A stretch of 64,000 nt of DNA, taken from Arthrobacter sp. ZGTC412 (lineage in GTDB: Bacteria; Actinomycetota; Actinomycetes; Actinomycetales; Micrococcaceae). A model generated the notes under the pieces. It had not been told where the DNA came from. It made no database searches and saw nothing but the letters and a program-made list of their open reading frames with translations. Below are positions 8,673-16,885 of this stretch, one piece after another. A program made the position numbers and the translations under genes. Each line of letters starts with the position of its first letter. The first letter of the stretch is position 1. Where the stretch lies: NCBI RefSeq assembly GCF_002929215.1, contig NZ_PJII01000011.1:62001-126000 (forward strand). Direction: 5' to 3'.

Positions 8673-9503
8673 ATGACCATTGGCCGGCACAGCGCTGTTG
8701 AACTTGACCCCTCCCTGGACGACTACCAGTTGGCGGCAGCCCTGGTCCGCGAAGCCGGACAACTGGCGCTGCTTATGCGAATGGCGGGCCTGCAGTCCGA
8801 GCGAAAGACCTCAGTTTCCGACGTCGTGACCGCAGCGGACCACGCTGCAGAGTCATACGTCCTGGAGCAGCTGCAGCGCTGCCGGCCTGCAGACGGCATT
8901 TTGGGGGAGGAGGGCGCCTCGGTGCAGGGGACCAGCGGCCGCACCTGGGTCGTCGATCCCGTGGACGGCACCTACAACTTCCTGCACGGCTCCACGTACT
9001 GGTGCTCGGCCATCGCCCTTAAGGATCCCTCCGATGTTGTGCTCGGCGCTATCTTCCAGCCGGAGGAGGACAAGCTCTGGCTCGGGGGCAGGGCGCACCC
9101 GGCAACCTTGAACGGTGAGCCACTGACGGTGTTCCACGAGGACAGGGGAGTGCGGAACAGTACTGCCGTTGCAGAGCTCGGCGCGGCCACATACATCCAC
9201 CCCAGCTGGCTGATGGACCCTCTGTGCGCAATGCCCTGGCACGCCGCCGCCACCTCGGCCGCCGCCCTGCGCATGCTCGGCTCGGGCTCCTGCGACCTTG
9301 GCCGGGTGGCCGACGGGCAGCTCGGATGCTGGTTCCAGCACAGCTGCCCCGAGTGGGACTGGCTGCCGGGCAAGGCAATCGTCCGTGCTGCCGGCGGGGC
9401 CGTGGACACCGTCCGCGTCAACGGCCTGGAGTGGTTCATGGCAGGAGGCACGACGGCGGTACGCGAGTTGCGTGCGGCACTGGAGTCGGGCTCGGTGGCC
9501 TGA
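8673..9503 (+). CDS. Inositol monophosphatase family protein (possible histidinol-phosphatase)
   Basis: 276 residues, normal for the family. The first metal motif is read as GEEGASV near residues 76-82. The second is WVVDPVDGTYNFLHG near residues 91-105 (D..DGT binds Mg2+). A late motif PEWDW near 225-230 supplies the third metal ligand. IMPase-fold enzymes dephosphorylate inositol phosphates, histidinol phosphate, PAP or fructose 1,6-bisphosphate. In Actinobacteria several paralogues exist, HisN among them. Nothing nearby ties it to the inositol cluster at 19 kb, so I do not assign one substrate. Confidence 0.85.
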   Translation: MTIGRHSAVELDPSLDDYQLAAALVREAGQLALLMRMAGLQSERKTSVSDVVTAADHAAESYVLEQLQRCRPADGILGEEGASVQGTSGRTWVVDPVDGTYNFLHGSTYWCSAIALKDPSDVVLGAIFQPEEDKLWLGGRAHPATLNGEPLTVFHEDRGVRNSTAVAELGAATYIHPSWLMDPLCAMPWHAAATSAAALRMLGSGSCDLGRVADGQLGCWFQHSCPEWDWLPGKAIVRAAGGAVDTVRVNGLEWFMAGGTTAVRELRAALESGSVA

Positions 9504-9564
9504 AAGTCCGGGTAATCCTGGCCACGTAATCCACAGGCTGGAAGTGGGTGTCGGCCCCACCGCC

Positions 9565-9570
9565 TAGACT
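9565..9570 (+). promoter_or_regulatory. Predicted -10 element just upstream of pcrA
   Basis: TAGACT lies 10 bases before the ATG at 9581. Transcription would begin a few bases ahead of the start codon, giving a leaderless or near-leaderless message. No Shine-Dalgarno sequence is present, which agrees with this. The -35 region is poor. Confidence 0.4.
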
Positions 9571-9580
9571 TGTAGGCATC

Positions 9581-12088
9581 ATGGATATGTTGTTCGACCC
9601 GTACTCTGACGGACCTTTCAAAGCCGCTCCCGCCGCCGCTGCCCGCACCAAATCGCCTTCCGAGGGCGTAGCTGCGGCTCCGGGAACGGGCGGCAGCGTT
9701 CGCGTGGACCGGGCTCCGGAAGGGCAGGGCCACCGAGGCCACCGCCTGGATGCCGCACAGCTCCTGGAGGGGTTGAACCCCCAACAGGAAGAAGCGGTCA
9801 AACACACGGGTCCTGCGCTGCTGATCGTGGCCGGCGCCGGGTCGGGTAAAACCCGGGTGCTCAGTAACAGGATCGCCTACCTCATTGCCACCGGGCGTGC
9901 CCACCATGGCGAAATCCTCGCCATCACCTTCACTAACAAGGCCGCCGCGGAAATGCGGGAACGTATTGAAGTGCTTGTGGGCGGCCGCGCGAAGATCATG
10001 TGGATCTCCACTTTCCACTCGTCCTGCGTGCGCATCCTGCGGCAGGAAGCCGCCAATGTAGGGCTGAAATCCAACTTCTCCATCTACGACTCCGCGGACT
10101 CCCTCCGGCTGGTCACACAGGTGTCCAAAACCCTGGACGTGGATCCCAAAAAGTTTGCGCCCAAGGCCATCCAGCACAAGATTTCCGCATTGAAGAATGA
10201 ACTCATCGATGCTGACTCGTACGCTTCCTCGGCGAACTACAACGATCCTTTCGACCAGGCGGTAGCCGAGGTCTTCAAGGGCTACACCCAGCGGCTGCGC
10301 CAGGCCAACGCCATGGACTTCGACGACCTCATCGCGGAGACCGTCTACATGTTCCGGGCCTTCCCGGCGCTCGCCGAGTCCTACCGCCGCCGGTTCCGGC
10401 ATGTCCTGGTGGACGAATACCAGGACACCAACCACGCCCAGTACTCTTTGGTCCGCGAAATCGTGGGTGAAGGTCCGGGAGCATCCGAGCTCACAGTGGT
10501 GGGCGACTCGGACCAGTCCATCTACGCTTTCCGCGGCGCGGACATCCGCAACATCGTGGAGTTCGAAAAGGACTACCCCGAGGCGCGGACCATCAAACTG
10601 GAGCAGAACTACCGCTCCACGCAGAACATCCTCAGTGCGGCCAACTCCGTTATTTCGCGCAACCCCAACCGTCCCGAGAAACGCCTGTGGACGGCGGAAG
10701 GTGACGGCCACAAGATCGTTGGCTACGTCGGCGAGAACGAGCATGACGAGGCCCGGTTCATTGCCAAGGAAATTGACCGGCTCCAGGATGAGGACAACCT
10801 CCGTCCCGGCGATGTTGCCATCTTCTACCGCACCAACGCCCAGTCCCGCTCCATCGAAGACGTACTGGTCCGGGTTGGCCTGCCGTACAAGGTGGTGGGC
10901 GGCACCCGCTTCTACGAGCGCAAGGAAATCAAGGACGCCCTCGCCTACCTTCGTGTCCTGGTTAACCCGGACGACGACGTCAACCTCCGCCGGGTGCTCA
11001 ACGAACCAAAGCGCGGCATCGGCGACCGGGCCGAAGGTGCCATCGCGGCCCTGGCCCAGCGCGAACGGATTTCCTTTATGGCGGCCGCCCGCCGTGCCGA
11101 GCAGGCCCCGGCGATGGCCACCCGCTCCGTCAACGCGGTCCTCGGATTCGTGAAACTTTTGGATGACCTCGCCGAAGTGGCAGTGGGTTCAGGTGCCGCG
11201 GCGGCCCTGGAGGCCGTCCTGGAGCAGACCGGCTACCTCGCCACGCTGCGCTCCAGCACCGATCCGCAGGACGAGTCCAGGGTGGAAAACCTGGCCGAGC
11301 TTGTGGCAGTGGTGCGCGAATACGAACAGGAGAACCCGGAAGGAACGCTTGAAGCCTTCCTGGAACAGGTGTCCCTGGTGGCTGACGCCGACCAGATCCC
11401 GGATGCCCCCGGCGGTGACGCCGAAGACACAGCCGCCGCCGTGGCTGAAGCGAAACGACTGGGCGTTGTCACACTGATGACCCTGCACACGGCCAAGGGA
11501 CTCGAATTCCCCGTGGTGTTCCTGACCGGTATGGAGCACGGACTGTTCCCGCACCAGCGCTCAGCCACCGACCCCAAGGAACTGGCCGAAGAACGCCGGC
11601 TTGCCTACGTGGGCCTCACCCGTGCCCGCAAGCGGCTCTATGTCACGCGTTCCGAGGTCCGCAGCATGTGGGGCCAAAGCCAGTACAACCCTGCGAGCCA
11701 GTTCCTGGAGGAGATCCCCGCTGAGCTCCTGGAATGGAAACGCGAAGGAAGCAGCCGGCAGGCAGGCGGCTGGGGCGGCGGATCAATAGGTTCCGGCCGT
11801 TACAGCGGGTCCTTCTGGGGCGCCGGAACAGCCCGGGGTGCCGCTGCTGACTCTTCGGCCGGCTTTAACGCCGATGTTCCCGCAATCGTTGCCCGGACCC
11901 GGGTGCAGCCGCAGAAGGAGATCGTAGCCGTCAGCGTGGGGGACAAGGTCAACCACACCAGTTTCGGCAACGGAACCGTCCTGGCGCTCGAGGGTGCAGG
12001 GGACAAGACCGTGGCCAAGGTGAAGTTCGACGTCGGTGAAAAGCGGCTGCTGCTGCGCTACGCCCCGCTGACTAAACTCGACGCCTAA
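9581..12088 (+). CDS. pcrA: ATP-dependent DNA helicase PcrA/UvrD
   Basis: 835 residues, the usual actinobacterial PcrA length. Motif Q is LNPQQEEAV. Walker A is AGAGSGKTRVL near residue 84, followed by Ia TFTNKAAAEMRERI, Walker B VDEYQDTN, motif III VVGDSDQSIYAFRGA, motif IV QNYRST, V VTLMTLHTAKGLEFPVVFL and VI AYVGLTRARKRL. The C-terminal ~60 residues (VSVGDKVNHTSFGNGTV..) form the Tudor-like domain that contacts RNA polymerase in PcrA. The enzyme is a superfamily 1A 3'-5' helicase in nucleotide excision repair, replication restart and RNAP backtracking. The ATG at 9581 is preferred to an upstream GTG. Confidence 0.96.
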   Translation: MDMLFDPYSDGPFKAAPAAAARTKSPSEGVAAAPGTGGSVRVDRAPEGQGHRGHRLDAAQLLEGLNPQQEEAVKHTGPALLIVAGAGSGKTRVLSNRIAYLIATGRAHHGEILAITFTNKAAAEMRERIEVLVGGRAKIMWISTFHSSCVRILRQEAANVGLKSNFSIYDSADSLRLVTQVSKTLDVDPKKFAPKAIQHKISALKNELIDADSYASSANYNDPFDQAVAEVFKGYTQRLRQANAMDFDDLIAETVYMFRAFPALAESYRRRFRHVLVDEYQDTNHAQYSLVREIVGEGPGASELTVVGDSDQSIYAFRGADIRNIVEFEKDYPEARTIKLEQNYRSTQNILSAANSVISRNPNRPEKRLWTAEGDGHKIVGYVGENEHDEARFIAKEIDRLQDEDNLRPGDVAIFYRTNAQSRSIEDVLVRVGLPYKVVGGTRFYERKEIKDALAYLRVLVNPDDDVNLRRVLNEPKRGIGDRAEGAIAALAQRERISFMAAARRAEQAPAMATRSVNAVLGFVKLLDDLAEVAVGSGAAAALEAVLEQTGYLATLRSSTDPQDESRVENLAELVAVVREYEQENPEGTLEAFLEQVSLVADADQIPDAPGGDAEDTAAAVAEAKRLGVVTLMTLHTAKGLEFPVVFLTGMEHGLFPHQRSATDPKELAEERRLAYVGLTRARKRLYVTRSEVRSMWGQSQYNPASQFLEEIPAELLEWKREGSSRQAGGWGGGSIGSGRYSGSFWGAGTARGAAADSSAGFNADVPAIVARTRVQPQKEIVAVSVGDKVNHTSFGNGTVLALEGAGDKTVAKVKFDVGEKRLLLRYAPLTKLDA

Positions 12089-12096
12089 GCCCCCGA

Positions 12097-12795
12097 ATGC
12101 GACGTACTGTTCGGGGGGTCCTGGCCGCCATGATGCTAACGGCGGCCACGGCCTGCACCATCACCACGGAGGATCCCGGGTACGTCCCGCCGGCGCCGTT
12201 GCCGCCGCTGGAACAGCTTGAACAGGCGGCACTGGTGGACCCCGAAGGTTATTCCACCGGTGACGGGGTTATTTCCTTTATCACCGAGGACCGCAGCGTT
12301 GCCTGTTCCCTCACGTCTGCCCGGGGAGAGCACGTGAACCTCCCTTACGAGCAGAACAACTTCGGCGATAGCGCCAATAACAAGCTGGCGACGGTGCCGG
12401 TAGCCCACTGTGAACTGGCCCGGTACCCGAAACCCGGGACCGGGGACGTCAAGGATGACTGCGCGGGAACAAACCTGGGCTATCTGGGCGGTGTTGTGCT
12501 GCTGACTCCGGACAGTTCTCGCTACGGAGAGTGCCGTTCGGGCGTCACACAGATGGAAGCAACATATGGCCCCAACGGCAGCAAGGCAGGTCCCGTAGCC
12601 CAGCTGCAGGTGCTGGGGGAGGGAAAGAACCTCGAAGGCAACGGGCTGCGCTGTTCCGCCTACAACGGCGGGGTGGCATGCGGAAACGTATCGGGCGGCG
12701 TCGGATTCTTTGTTTCGCAGGGCCGTTACGAGCTGTTATCCGGTCCCGCAAAAAGTGCCTCACCGGCACCGGCAGAGGCCTCAAAAACCCCGTAA
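12097..12795 (+). CDS. Hypothetical lipoprotein
   Basis: 232 residues. A lipoprotein signal peptide is visible: basic MRRTVRG, a hydrophobic core AVLAAMMLTAAT-like, then TAC with Cys near residue 20 as the lipidation site. The mature part begins with a Pro-rich linker (PPAPLPPLEQL) and has six or so further Cys that could form disulphides outside the membrane. It ends with a Ser/Ala/Pro tail. The function is unknown; similar proteins of this size follow pcrA in related genomes in my recollection. It starts 8 bases after pcrA and may be read through from it. Confidence 0.7.
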   Translation: MRRTVRGVLAAMMLTAATACTITTEDPGYVPPAPLPPLEQLEQAALVDPEGYSTGDGVISFITEDRSVACSLTSARGEHVNLPYEQNNFGDSANNKLATVPVAHCELARYPKPGTGDVKDDCAGTNLGYLGGVVLLTPDSSRYGECRSGVTQMEATYGPNGSKAGPVAQLQVLGEGKNLEGNGLRCSAYNGGVACGNVSGGVGFFVSQGRYELLSGPAKSASPAPAEASKTP

Positions 12796-12808
12796 TTCCG
12801 CGGTTTTT
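12783..12808 (+). terminator. Rho-independent terminator at the end of the lipoprotein gene
   Basis: AAAAACCCCG pairs with CGCGGTTTTT (one mismatch) around a short loop, followed by a T-run. The hairpin includes the last codons and the stop of the lipoprotein gene. Confidence 0.6.
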
Positions 12809-13017
12809 CTACGCTCCATAGAATAGTGTCCTTACTCACATAAGCGGTAGTCTTGGACGGGCCGGTCCCTCCAAAGGACTAGAGTTCCCAGTGGAGCATC
12901 ACGCCGCGTGGCTCGTTTCCAACAGGCCGCCGGTGCGAGCAATTCCGCAGCCCGGTCATCGTCTTCGATGGTGTCCGACTGTACAGAAACTACTTCGACG
13001 TAGAAGGACACTAAACC
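12809..13017 (+). promoter_or_regulatory. Upstream region and long leader of sucCD
   Basis: About 210 bases without a gene. A possible -10, TAGAAT, sits at 12819-12824, which would leave a leader near 190 bases with several short G/C stems (for example GGGCCGG around 12858). The ribosome site AGAAGGA ends 10 bases before the GTG. I recognise no known riboswitch in it. Confidence 0.35.
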
Positions 13018-14187
13018 GTGGACCTGTTTGAATACCAGGCGCGCGATATGTTCGAGGCGCACGGTGTACCCGTGCTTGCCGGCATCGTGGCGCACACCCC
13101 AGAAGAAGCAAAGGCAGCTGCCGAGAAAATCGGCGGCGTAACTGTCGTCAAAGCACAGGTCAAGGTTGGCGGCCGTGGCAAGGCCGGCGGCGTCAAGGTC
13201 GCAAAGTCCGCCGACGAAGCACTTGAGCACTCCACCAACATCCTGGGCATGGACATCAAGGGCCACACCGTGAACAAGGTGATGATCGCCCAGGGTGCTG
13301 ACATTGCGGAGGAATACTACTTCTCCGTCCTTCTGGACCGGGCCAACCGCAACTACCTGGCCATGTGCTCGGTTGAAGGCGGCATGGAAATCGAACAGCT
13401 CGCCGTCGAACGCCCCGAGGCGCTCGCCAAAATCGCCATCGACCCCGCCGTTGGCATCGACCAGGCCAAGGCTGACGAAATCGTCGCAGCCGCAGGCTTT
13501 GCTGAGGAACTCCGCGGCAAGGTGGCCGCAGTGATCCTTAAGCTCTGGGACGTCTTCAAGAAGGAAGACGCCACCCTCGTTGAGGTCAATCCGCTCGTCA
13601 AGACTGGCGCCGGCGAGATTGTCGCGCTTGACGGCAAGGTCACGCTGGACGAGAACGCCGAGTTCCGCCACGCCAAGCACGCCCTCCTCGAAGACAAGGA
13701 TGCTGCAGATCCGCTCGAGGCCAAGGCCAAGGCGCAGGACCTGAACTACGTCAAGCTGGACGGCGAAGTGGGCATCATCGGCAACGGTGCAGGCCTGGTT
13801 ATGTCCACCCTGGACGTCGTTGCCTACGCCGGTGAGAACCACGGCAACGTCAAGCCGGCCAACTTCCTGGACATCGGTGGTGGAGCGTCCGCCGAGGTCA
13901 TGGCCGCCGGCCTGGACGTCATCCTCGGCGATGAGCAGGTCAAGTCTGTCTTTGTCAACGTCTTCGGTGGAATCACCGCCTGTGACGCCGTCGCCAAGGG
14001 CATCGTTGGTGCACTGGCCGAGCTGGGCCACTCCGCGAACAAGCCGCTCGTAGTCCGCCTCGACGGCAACAACGTCGAGGAAGGCCGCCGCATCCTGGCC
14101 GAGGCTAACCACCCGCTGGTTACCCTGGCCGCAACCATGGACGAGGGCGCCGACAAGGCCGCCGAGCTCGCCAACGCAGCTAAGTAA
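13018..14187 (+). CDS. sucC: Succinyl-CoA synthetase, beta (ADP-forming) subunit
   Basis: 389 residues, the normal length. The N-terminus [18 protein letters not shown] and the ATP-grasp pieces [20 protein letters not shown] and LVEVNPLV are diagnostic. NIGGGA-type phosphate-binding residues appear as LDIGGGAS, and [10 protein letters not shown] is the conserved segment near the C-terminus. With SucD it converts succinyl-CoA to succinate with formation of ATP in the TCA cycle. It starts at GTG 13018 behind AGAAGGA. sucD follows 11 bases later, in one operon. Confidence 0.97.
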   Translation: MDLFEYQARDMFEAHGVPVLAGIVAHTPEEAKAAAEKIGGVTVVKAQVKVGGRGKAGGVKVAKSADEALEHSTNILGMDIKGHTVNKVMIAQGADIAEEYYFSVLLDRANRNYLAMCSVEGGMEIEQLAVERPEALAKIAIDPAVGIDQAKADEIVAAAGFAEELRGKVAAVILKLWDVFKKEDATLVEVNPLVKTGAGEIVALDGKVTLDENAEFRHAKHALLEDKDAADPLEAKAKAQDLNYVKLDGEVGIIGNGAGLVMSTLDVVAYAGENHGNVKPANFLDIGGGASAEVMAAGLDVILGDEQVKSVFVNVFGGITACDAVAKGIVGALAELGHSANKPLVVRLDGNNVEEGRRILAEANHPLVTLAATMDEGADKAAELANAAK

Positions 14188-14198
14188 AGGGACGCACC

Positions 14199-15101
14199 AT
14201 GTCTATTTATCTGAACAAGGACTCCAAGGTCATCGTCCAGGGCATCACCGGCGGCGAAGGCACCAAGCACACCGCCCTGATGCTGAAGGCCGGCACCAAC
14301 ATCGTCGGCGGCGTTAACGCCCGCAAGGCCGGCACCACTGTCCTGCACGGCGACAGCGAAATCACCGTCTTCGGCACCGTCAAGGAAGCCATGGCCGAAA
14401 CCGGTGCTGACGTCTCCATCGTCTTCGTGCCGCCGGCATTCACCAAGAGCGCCGTCGTCGAGGCCATCGAAGCCGGCATCGGCCTCGTCGTTGTCATCAC
14501 CGAAGGCGTCCCGGTCCAGGACTCCGCCGAGTTCTGGGCACTTGCCCAGTCCACGGTAGATGCTGACGGCAACCAGGTCACCCGCATCATCGGACCGAAC
14601 TGCCCCGGCATCATCACCCCCGGCGAGGCACTGGTCGGCATTACACCGAACAACATCACGGGCAAGGGCCCCATCGGACTTGTCTCCAAGTCCGGAACCC
14701 TGACCTACCAGATGATGTACGAACTGCGCGACCTCGGCTTCTCCACCGCCATCGGCATTGGCGGCGATCCGGTCATCGGCACCACCCACATCGACGCCCT
14801 GGCCGCGTTCGAGGCTGACCCAGAAACCAAGGCGATCGTGATGATCGGCGAAATCGGCGGCGACGCTGAAGAGCGTGCGGCAGACTTCATCAAGGCCAAC
14901 GTCACCAAGCCCGTTGTTGGCTACGTTGCCGGCTTCACCGCTCCCGAAGGCAAGACTATGGGCCACGCCGGCGCCATCGTCTCCGGTTCCGCCGGAACCG
15001 CCCAGGCCAAGAAGGAAGCCCTCGAGGCTGCGGGTGTAAAGGTCGGCAAGACGCCGTCCGAAACGGCCAAGCTGCTGCGCGAAGTTTTCGCGACGCTCTA
15101 G
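14199..15101 (+). CDS. sucD: Succinyl-CoA synthetase, alpha subunit
   Basis: 300 residues, full length. It has the CoA-binding Rossmann start ([14 protein letters not shown]), the segment [15 protein letters not shown], and [12 protein letters not shown]-like [15 protein letters not shown]. The catalytic His loop is [10 protein letters not shown] (phosphohistidine). The alpha subunit binds CoA and carries the phosphorylated His. It lies 11 bases after sucC and is followed by a strong terminator. Confidence 0.97.
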   Translation: MSIYLNKDSKVIVQGITGGEGTKHTALMLKAGTNIVGGVNARKAGTTVLHGDSEITVFGTVKEAMAETGADVSIVFVPPAFTKSAVVEAIEAGIGLVVVITEGVPVQDSAEFWALAQSTVDADGNQVTRIIGPNCPGIITPGEALVGITPNNITGKGPIGLVSKSGTLTYQMMYELRDLGFSTAIGIGGDPVIGTTHIDALAAFEADPETKAIVMIGEIGGDAEERAADFIKANVTKPVVGYVAGFTAPEGKTMGHAGAIVSGSAGTAQAKKEALEAAGVKVGKTPSETAKLLREVFATL

Positions 15102-15117
15102 CACCAATAGCGTAGAC

Positions 15118-15165
15118 GCGGGGTCGCCTGCCGTCCTTCGGGACGGGAGGGCGGCCCCGCGTTTT
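15118..15165 (+). terminator. Rho-independent terminator of sucCD
   Basis: GCGGGGTCGCC pairs with GGCGGCCCCGC (one G-T wobble). An inner stem CCGTCC-TTCG-GGACGG has a UUCG-type tetraloop, and TTTT follows. Confidence 0.85.
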
Positions 15166-15171
15166 CTGCTT

Positions 15172-15230
15172 AAGTACGAGGCCGGTCCGGTCACCTCCCC
15201 TAGGGAGATAACCGGACCTGCGTCGTACTT
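15172..15230. repeat. 59-bp intergenic palindrome with AAGTACGA ends
   Basis: Nested arms: AAGTACGA with TCGTACTT at the ends, GGTCCGGT with ACCGGACC inside, and CTCCC with GGGAG at the centre. It lies between the convergent sucD and SRPBCC genes. Its terminal arms match those of the longer palindrome at 19054-19108. Confidence 0.75.
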
Positions 15231-15237
15231 CTGCGTT

Positions 15238-15720
15238 TTAGACCTTCGCGCCGCTAAGCAGCTCGTCCAGCCTTTCGTAGCCTTCGGTCATGCCGCCCTC
15301 CATGCCGGATTGCGCCATGCCGTCGCGGGCCTCCTGGCTGGGGTAGACAGAGTGGCCCTTGAGGCGGGTCCGGCCGTTGCCGAGGTCCTCGAACGTCATG
15401 AACTCCAGGCTGACGATGTCCGGGTAGCCGCCGAACTCAAAGGTCTGGATGGCGAACTCGTTTTCGCGGACGGTATGGAAGACCCCGCTGAACTTATAGG
15501 CGACGCCGTCCGGCCCAGTGTGCAGGTAACTGTAGGTGCCCCCGGTGCGGAAGTCGTAGTGGTCGATGTCCATCTTCAGTCCCCGCGGGCCAAGCCACTG
15601 GACGATCAGGTCCGGTTCCTTGTGGGCACGGAACACGTCCGCGACCGGGAAGTCGAACTCGCGCTCGTAATCGATGAAGGGAAGGCCTTCCGGGACGCTG
15701 AGTTTCAGGGAATTGCTCAC
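15238..15720 (-). CDS. SRPBCC (AHSA1/START-like) family protein
   Basis: 160 residues. The pattern REFDFPVADVFRAHKEPDLIVQWLGP, then DFRTGGTYSY and the C-terminal helix GMEGGMTEGYERLDELL is that of activator-of-HSP90-like SRPBCC proteins, small beta-barrel binders of hydrophobic ligands. I chose GTG at 15720 because AAGGAG sits five bases upstream; the longer in-frame reading has no ribosome site. It follows an ArsR regulator by 16 bases. Such ArsR-SRPBCC pairs are common in Actinobacteria, and the ligand is unknown. Confidence 0.85.
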   Translation of the reverse strand: MSNSLKLSVPEGLPFIDYEREFDFPVADVFRAHKEPDLIVQWLGPRGLKMDIDHYDFRTGGTYSYLHTGPDGVAYKFSGVFHTVRENEFAIQTFEFGGYPDIVSLEFMTFEDLGNGRTRLKGHSVYPSQEARDGMAQSGMEGGMTEGYERLDELLSGAKV

Positions 15721-15736
15721 GATAACTCCTTGGAGG

Positions 15737-16081
15737 TTAGTCGCTGCCTGCTGCAGCGCGTGATCGAAGCACGGCGTCCAGGCTGCGGAACTGCCCTTCG
15801 CGGACCAACCTGTACTGGTCAATCCATGCGGTGAGCGCCTCAAGCCGCGCGGGGTTCAGGTGTACGGGCCGGCGCTGCGCATCCCTGGTCCGCGTGACCA
15901 GTTCCGCCTGCTCGAGTACCTGGATGTGTTTCGAGACCGCCTGCTTGGTGATCTCAAAGGGGTCAGCCAATTCATTGACAGTGGCCGGGCCCCGGCTGAG
16001 CCGGGCGATGATGAGGCGGCGCACAGGATCTGCCAAGGCCATAAAGGCCGAGTCCAGAGATGCGTCGTCAGGGGTTTTCAT
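15737..16081 (-). CDS. ArsR family transcriptional regulator
   Basis: 114 residues. The winged helix is clear: ALADPVRRLIIARLSRGPATVNELADPF, recognition helix ITKQAVSKHIQVLEQAELV, then the wing RTRDAQRRPVHLN. There is no CxC metal site, so this is the metal-independent group usually encoded ahead of SRPBCC proteins. It is probably an autorepressor; a 36-bp palindrome lies 26 bases upstream of its start. The operon is ArsR-SRPBCC. Confidence 0.9.
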   Translation of the reverse strand: MKTPDDASLDSAFMALADPVRRLIIARLSRGPATVNELADPFEITKQAVSKHIQVLEQAELVTRTRDAQRRPVHLNPARLEALTAWIDQYRLVREGQFRSLDAVLRSRAAAGSD

Positions 16082-16106
16082 CGTTCCGCGCAGCCTTCCT
16101 GCTCGT

Positions 16107-16142
16107 AATCAACCAAATCATTGATCAATGATCTGGTTGATT
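16107..16142. promoter_or_regulatory. 36-bp palindrome, candidate ArsR operator
   Basis: The arms AATCAACCAAATCAT and ATGATCTGGTTGATT flank a TGATCA centre, with only one mismatched pair. It sits just upstream of the ArsR gene, where an autorepressor site is expected. The remainder of the gap up to 16265 shows no gene. Confidence 0.7.
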
Positions 16143-16265
16143 ACCAATCTATGCCTGGTGCGGCCTAGGGTCAAGAGGTCTTGTCCAAAGTATTGCCGCG
16201 TATGAGGTGTCGAGGAACCATTTTCTGGAAAACCCACGACGACGGCGCGCGGGGGAGCGCGGTGG

Positions 16266-16715
16266 TTAGACGCTCGCGCGCAACCCGGGGAGTGCCTCCA
16301 CCAGCGCGGTCAGCTCGGGAACCGCCTGGGCCTCCGCCAGGGCGCGCTCCAGCGTGGCGTCGTGGACCGGCCGGACGTCGTCCAGGAGCGCCACGCCGCT
16401 GGTGGTGAGCTCGGTGTAGATCCCGCGGCGGTCATCCGCGCAGAGGATCCTCGTGAGTAGGCCGCGGTCCTCGAGCCGGTTGACCAGGCGGGTGGTGGCG
16501 CTGGCGCTAAGGGCGGTGGCGCGGGCCAGCTGTTGCATCCGCATGTGCCAGCCGTCCTGCCGGCTGAGCGCGTCCAGCACGGTGTACTCCACCACTGACA
16601 GCTGTGATTTGGCCTGGAGTGCACGCTCCAGCTCGCCCTCGATCAACCCGTGCAAAGCCGCGAGTGTGCGCCAACCCTGCGCCCGGACCTCCACGGCGTC
16701 GTCCTTGATGCCCAT
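16266..16715 (-). CDS. MarR family transcriptional regulator
   Basis: 149 residues. The MarR winged helix is visible: LSVVEYTVLDALSRQD, then MRMQQLARATALSASATTRLVNRLEDRGLL (recognition helix) and the wing RILCADDRRGIYTELT. The start at 16715 (MGIKDDAV) has AGGGAA upstream. The gene is divergent from the MFS exporter at 16886, the usual arrangement for a drug-responsive repressor. The shared gap holds TTGC/GCAA repeats that could be its operator. Confidence 0.88.
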   Translation of the reverse strand: MGIKDDAVEVRAQGWRTLAALHGLIEGELERALQAKSQLSVVEYTVLDALSRQDGWHMRMQQLARATALSASATTRLVNRLEDRGLLTRILCADDRRGIYTELTTSGVALLDDVRPVHDATLERALAEAQAVPELTALVEALPGLRASV

Positions 16716-16778
16716 TTCCCTACCCTCTTCCGGCGATGTCCACGGCCCAGGAGGGCGCACATGGGACAGCGCCAATAA

Positions 16779-16834
16779 TAGTTGTTTGCGCGGGATACTT
16801 GCGTATGCAACAATAAATAACGCGTCTGCAACTA
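16779..16834. promoter_or_regulatory. Repeat-rich divergent region, candidate MarR operators
   Basis: TAGTTG (16779-16784) and CAACTA (16829-16834) are outer inverted repeats, and TTGC-GTAT-GCAA lies at 16799-16810 between them. TTGCGCG-like and CGCGTCTGCAA pieces repeat the same half-site. The location between marR and the MFS gene fits control of both. Confidence 0.55.
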
Positions 16835-16885
16835 TCAGCCTACGCGTCCTATCTTCTCCCGTACAGTTTTCGAAGGAGCATTCCC

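Noticed and set aside
8673-9503. The IMPase-family gene as part of the inositol regulon
   Set aside because: It is 10 kb away, has none of the shared operator sites and the family has several other substrates.
8972-10744. A 590-codon minus-strand open frame across the IMPase-family gene and pcrA
   Set aside because: It spans two well-identified genes and their gap, and its translation has no family features.
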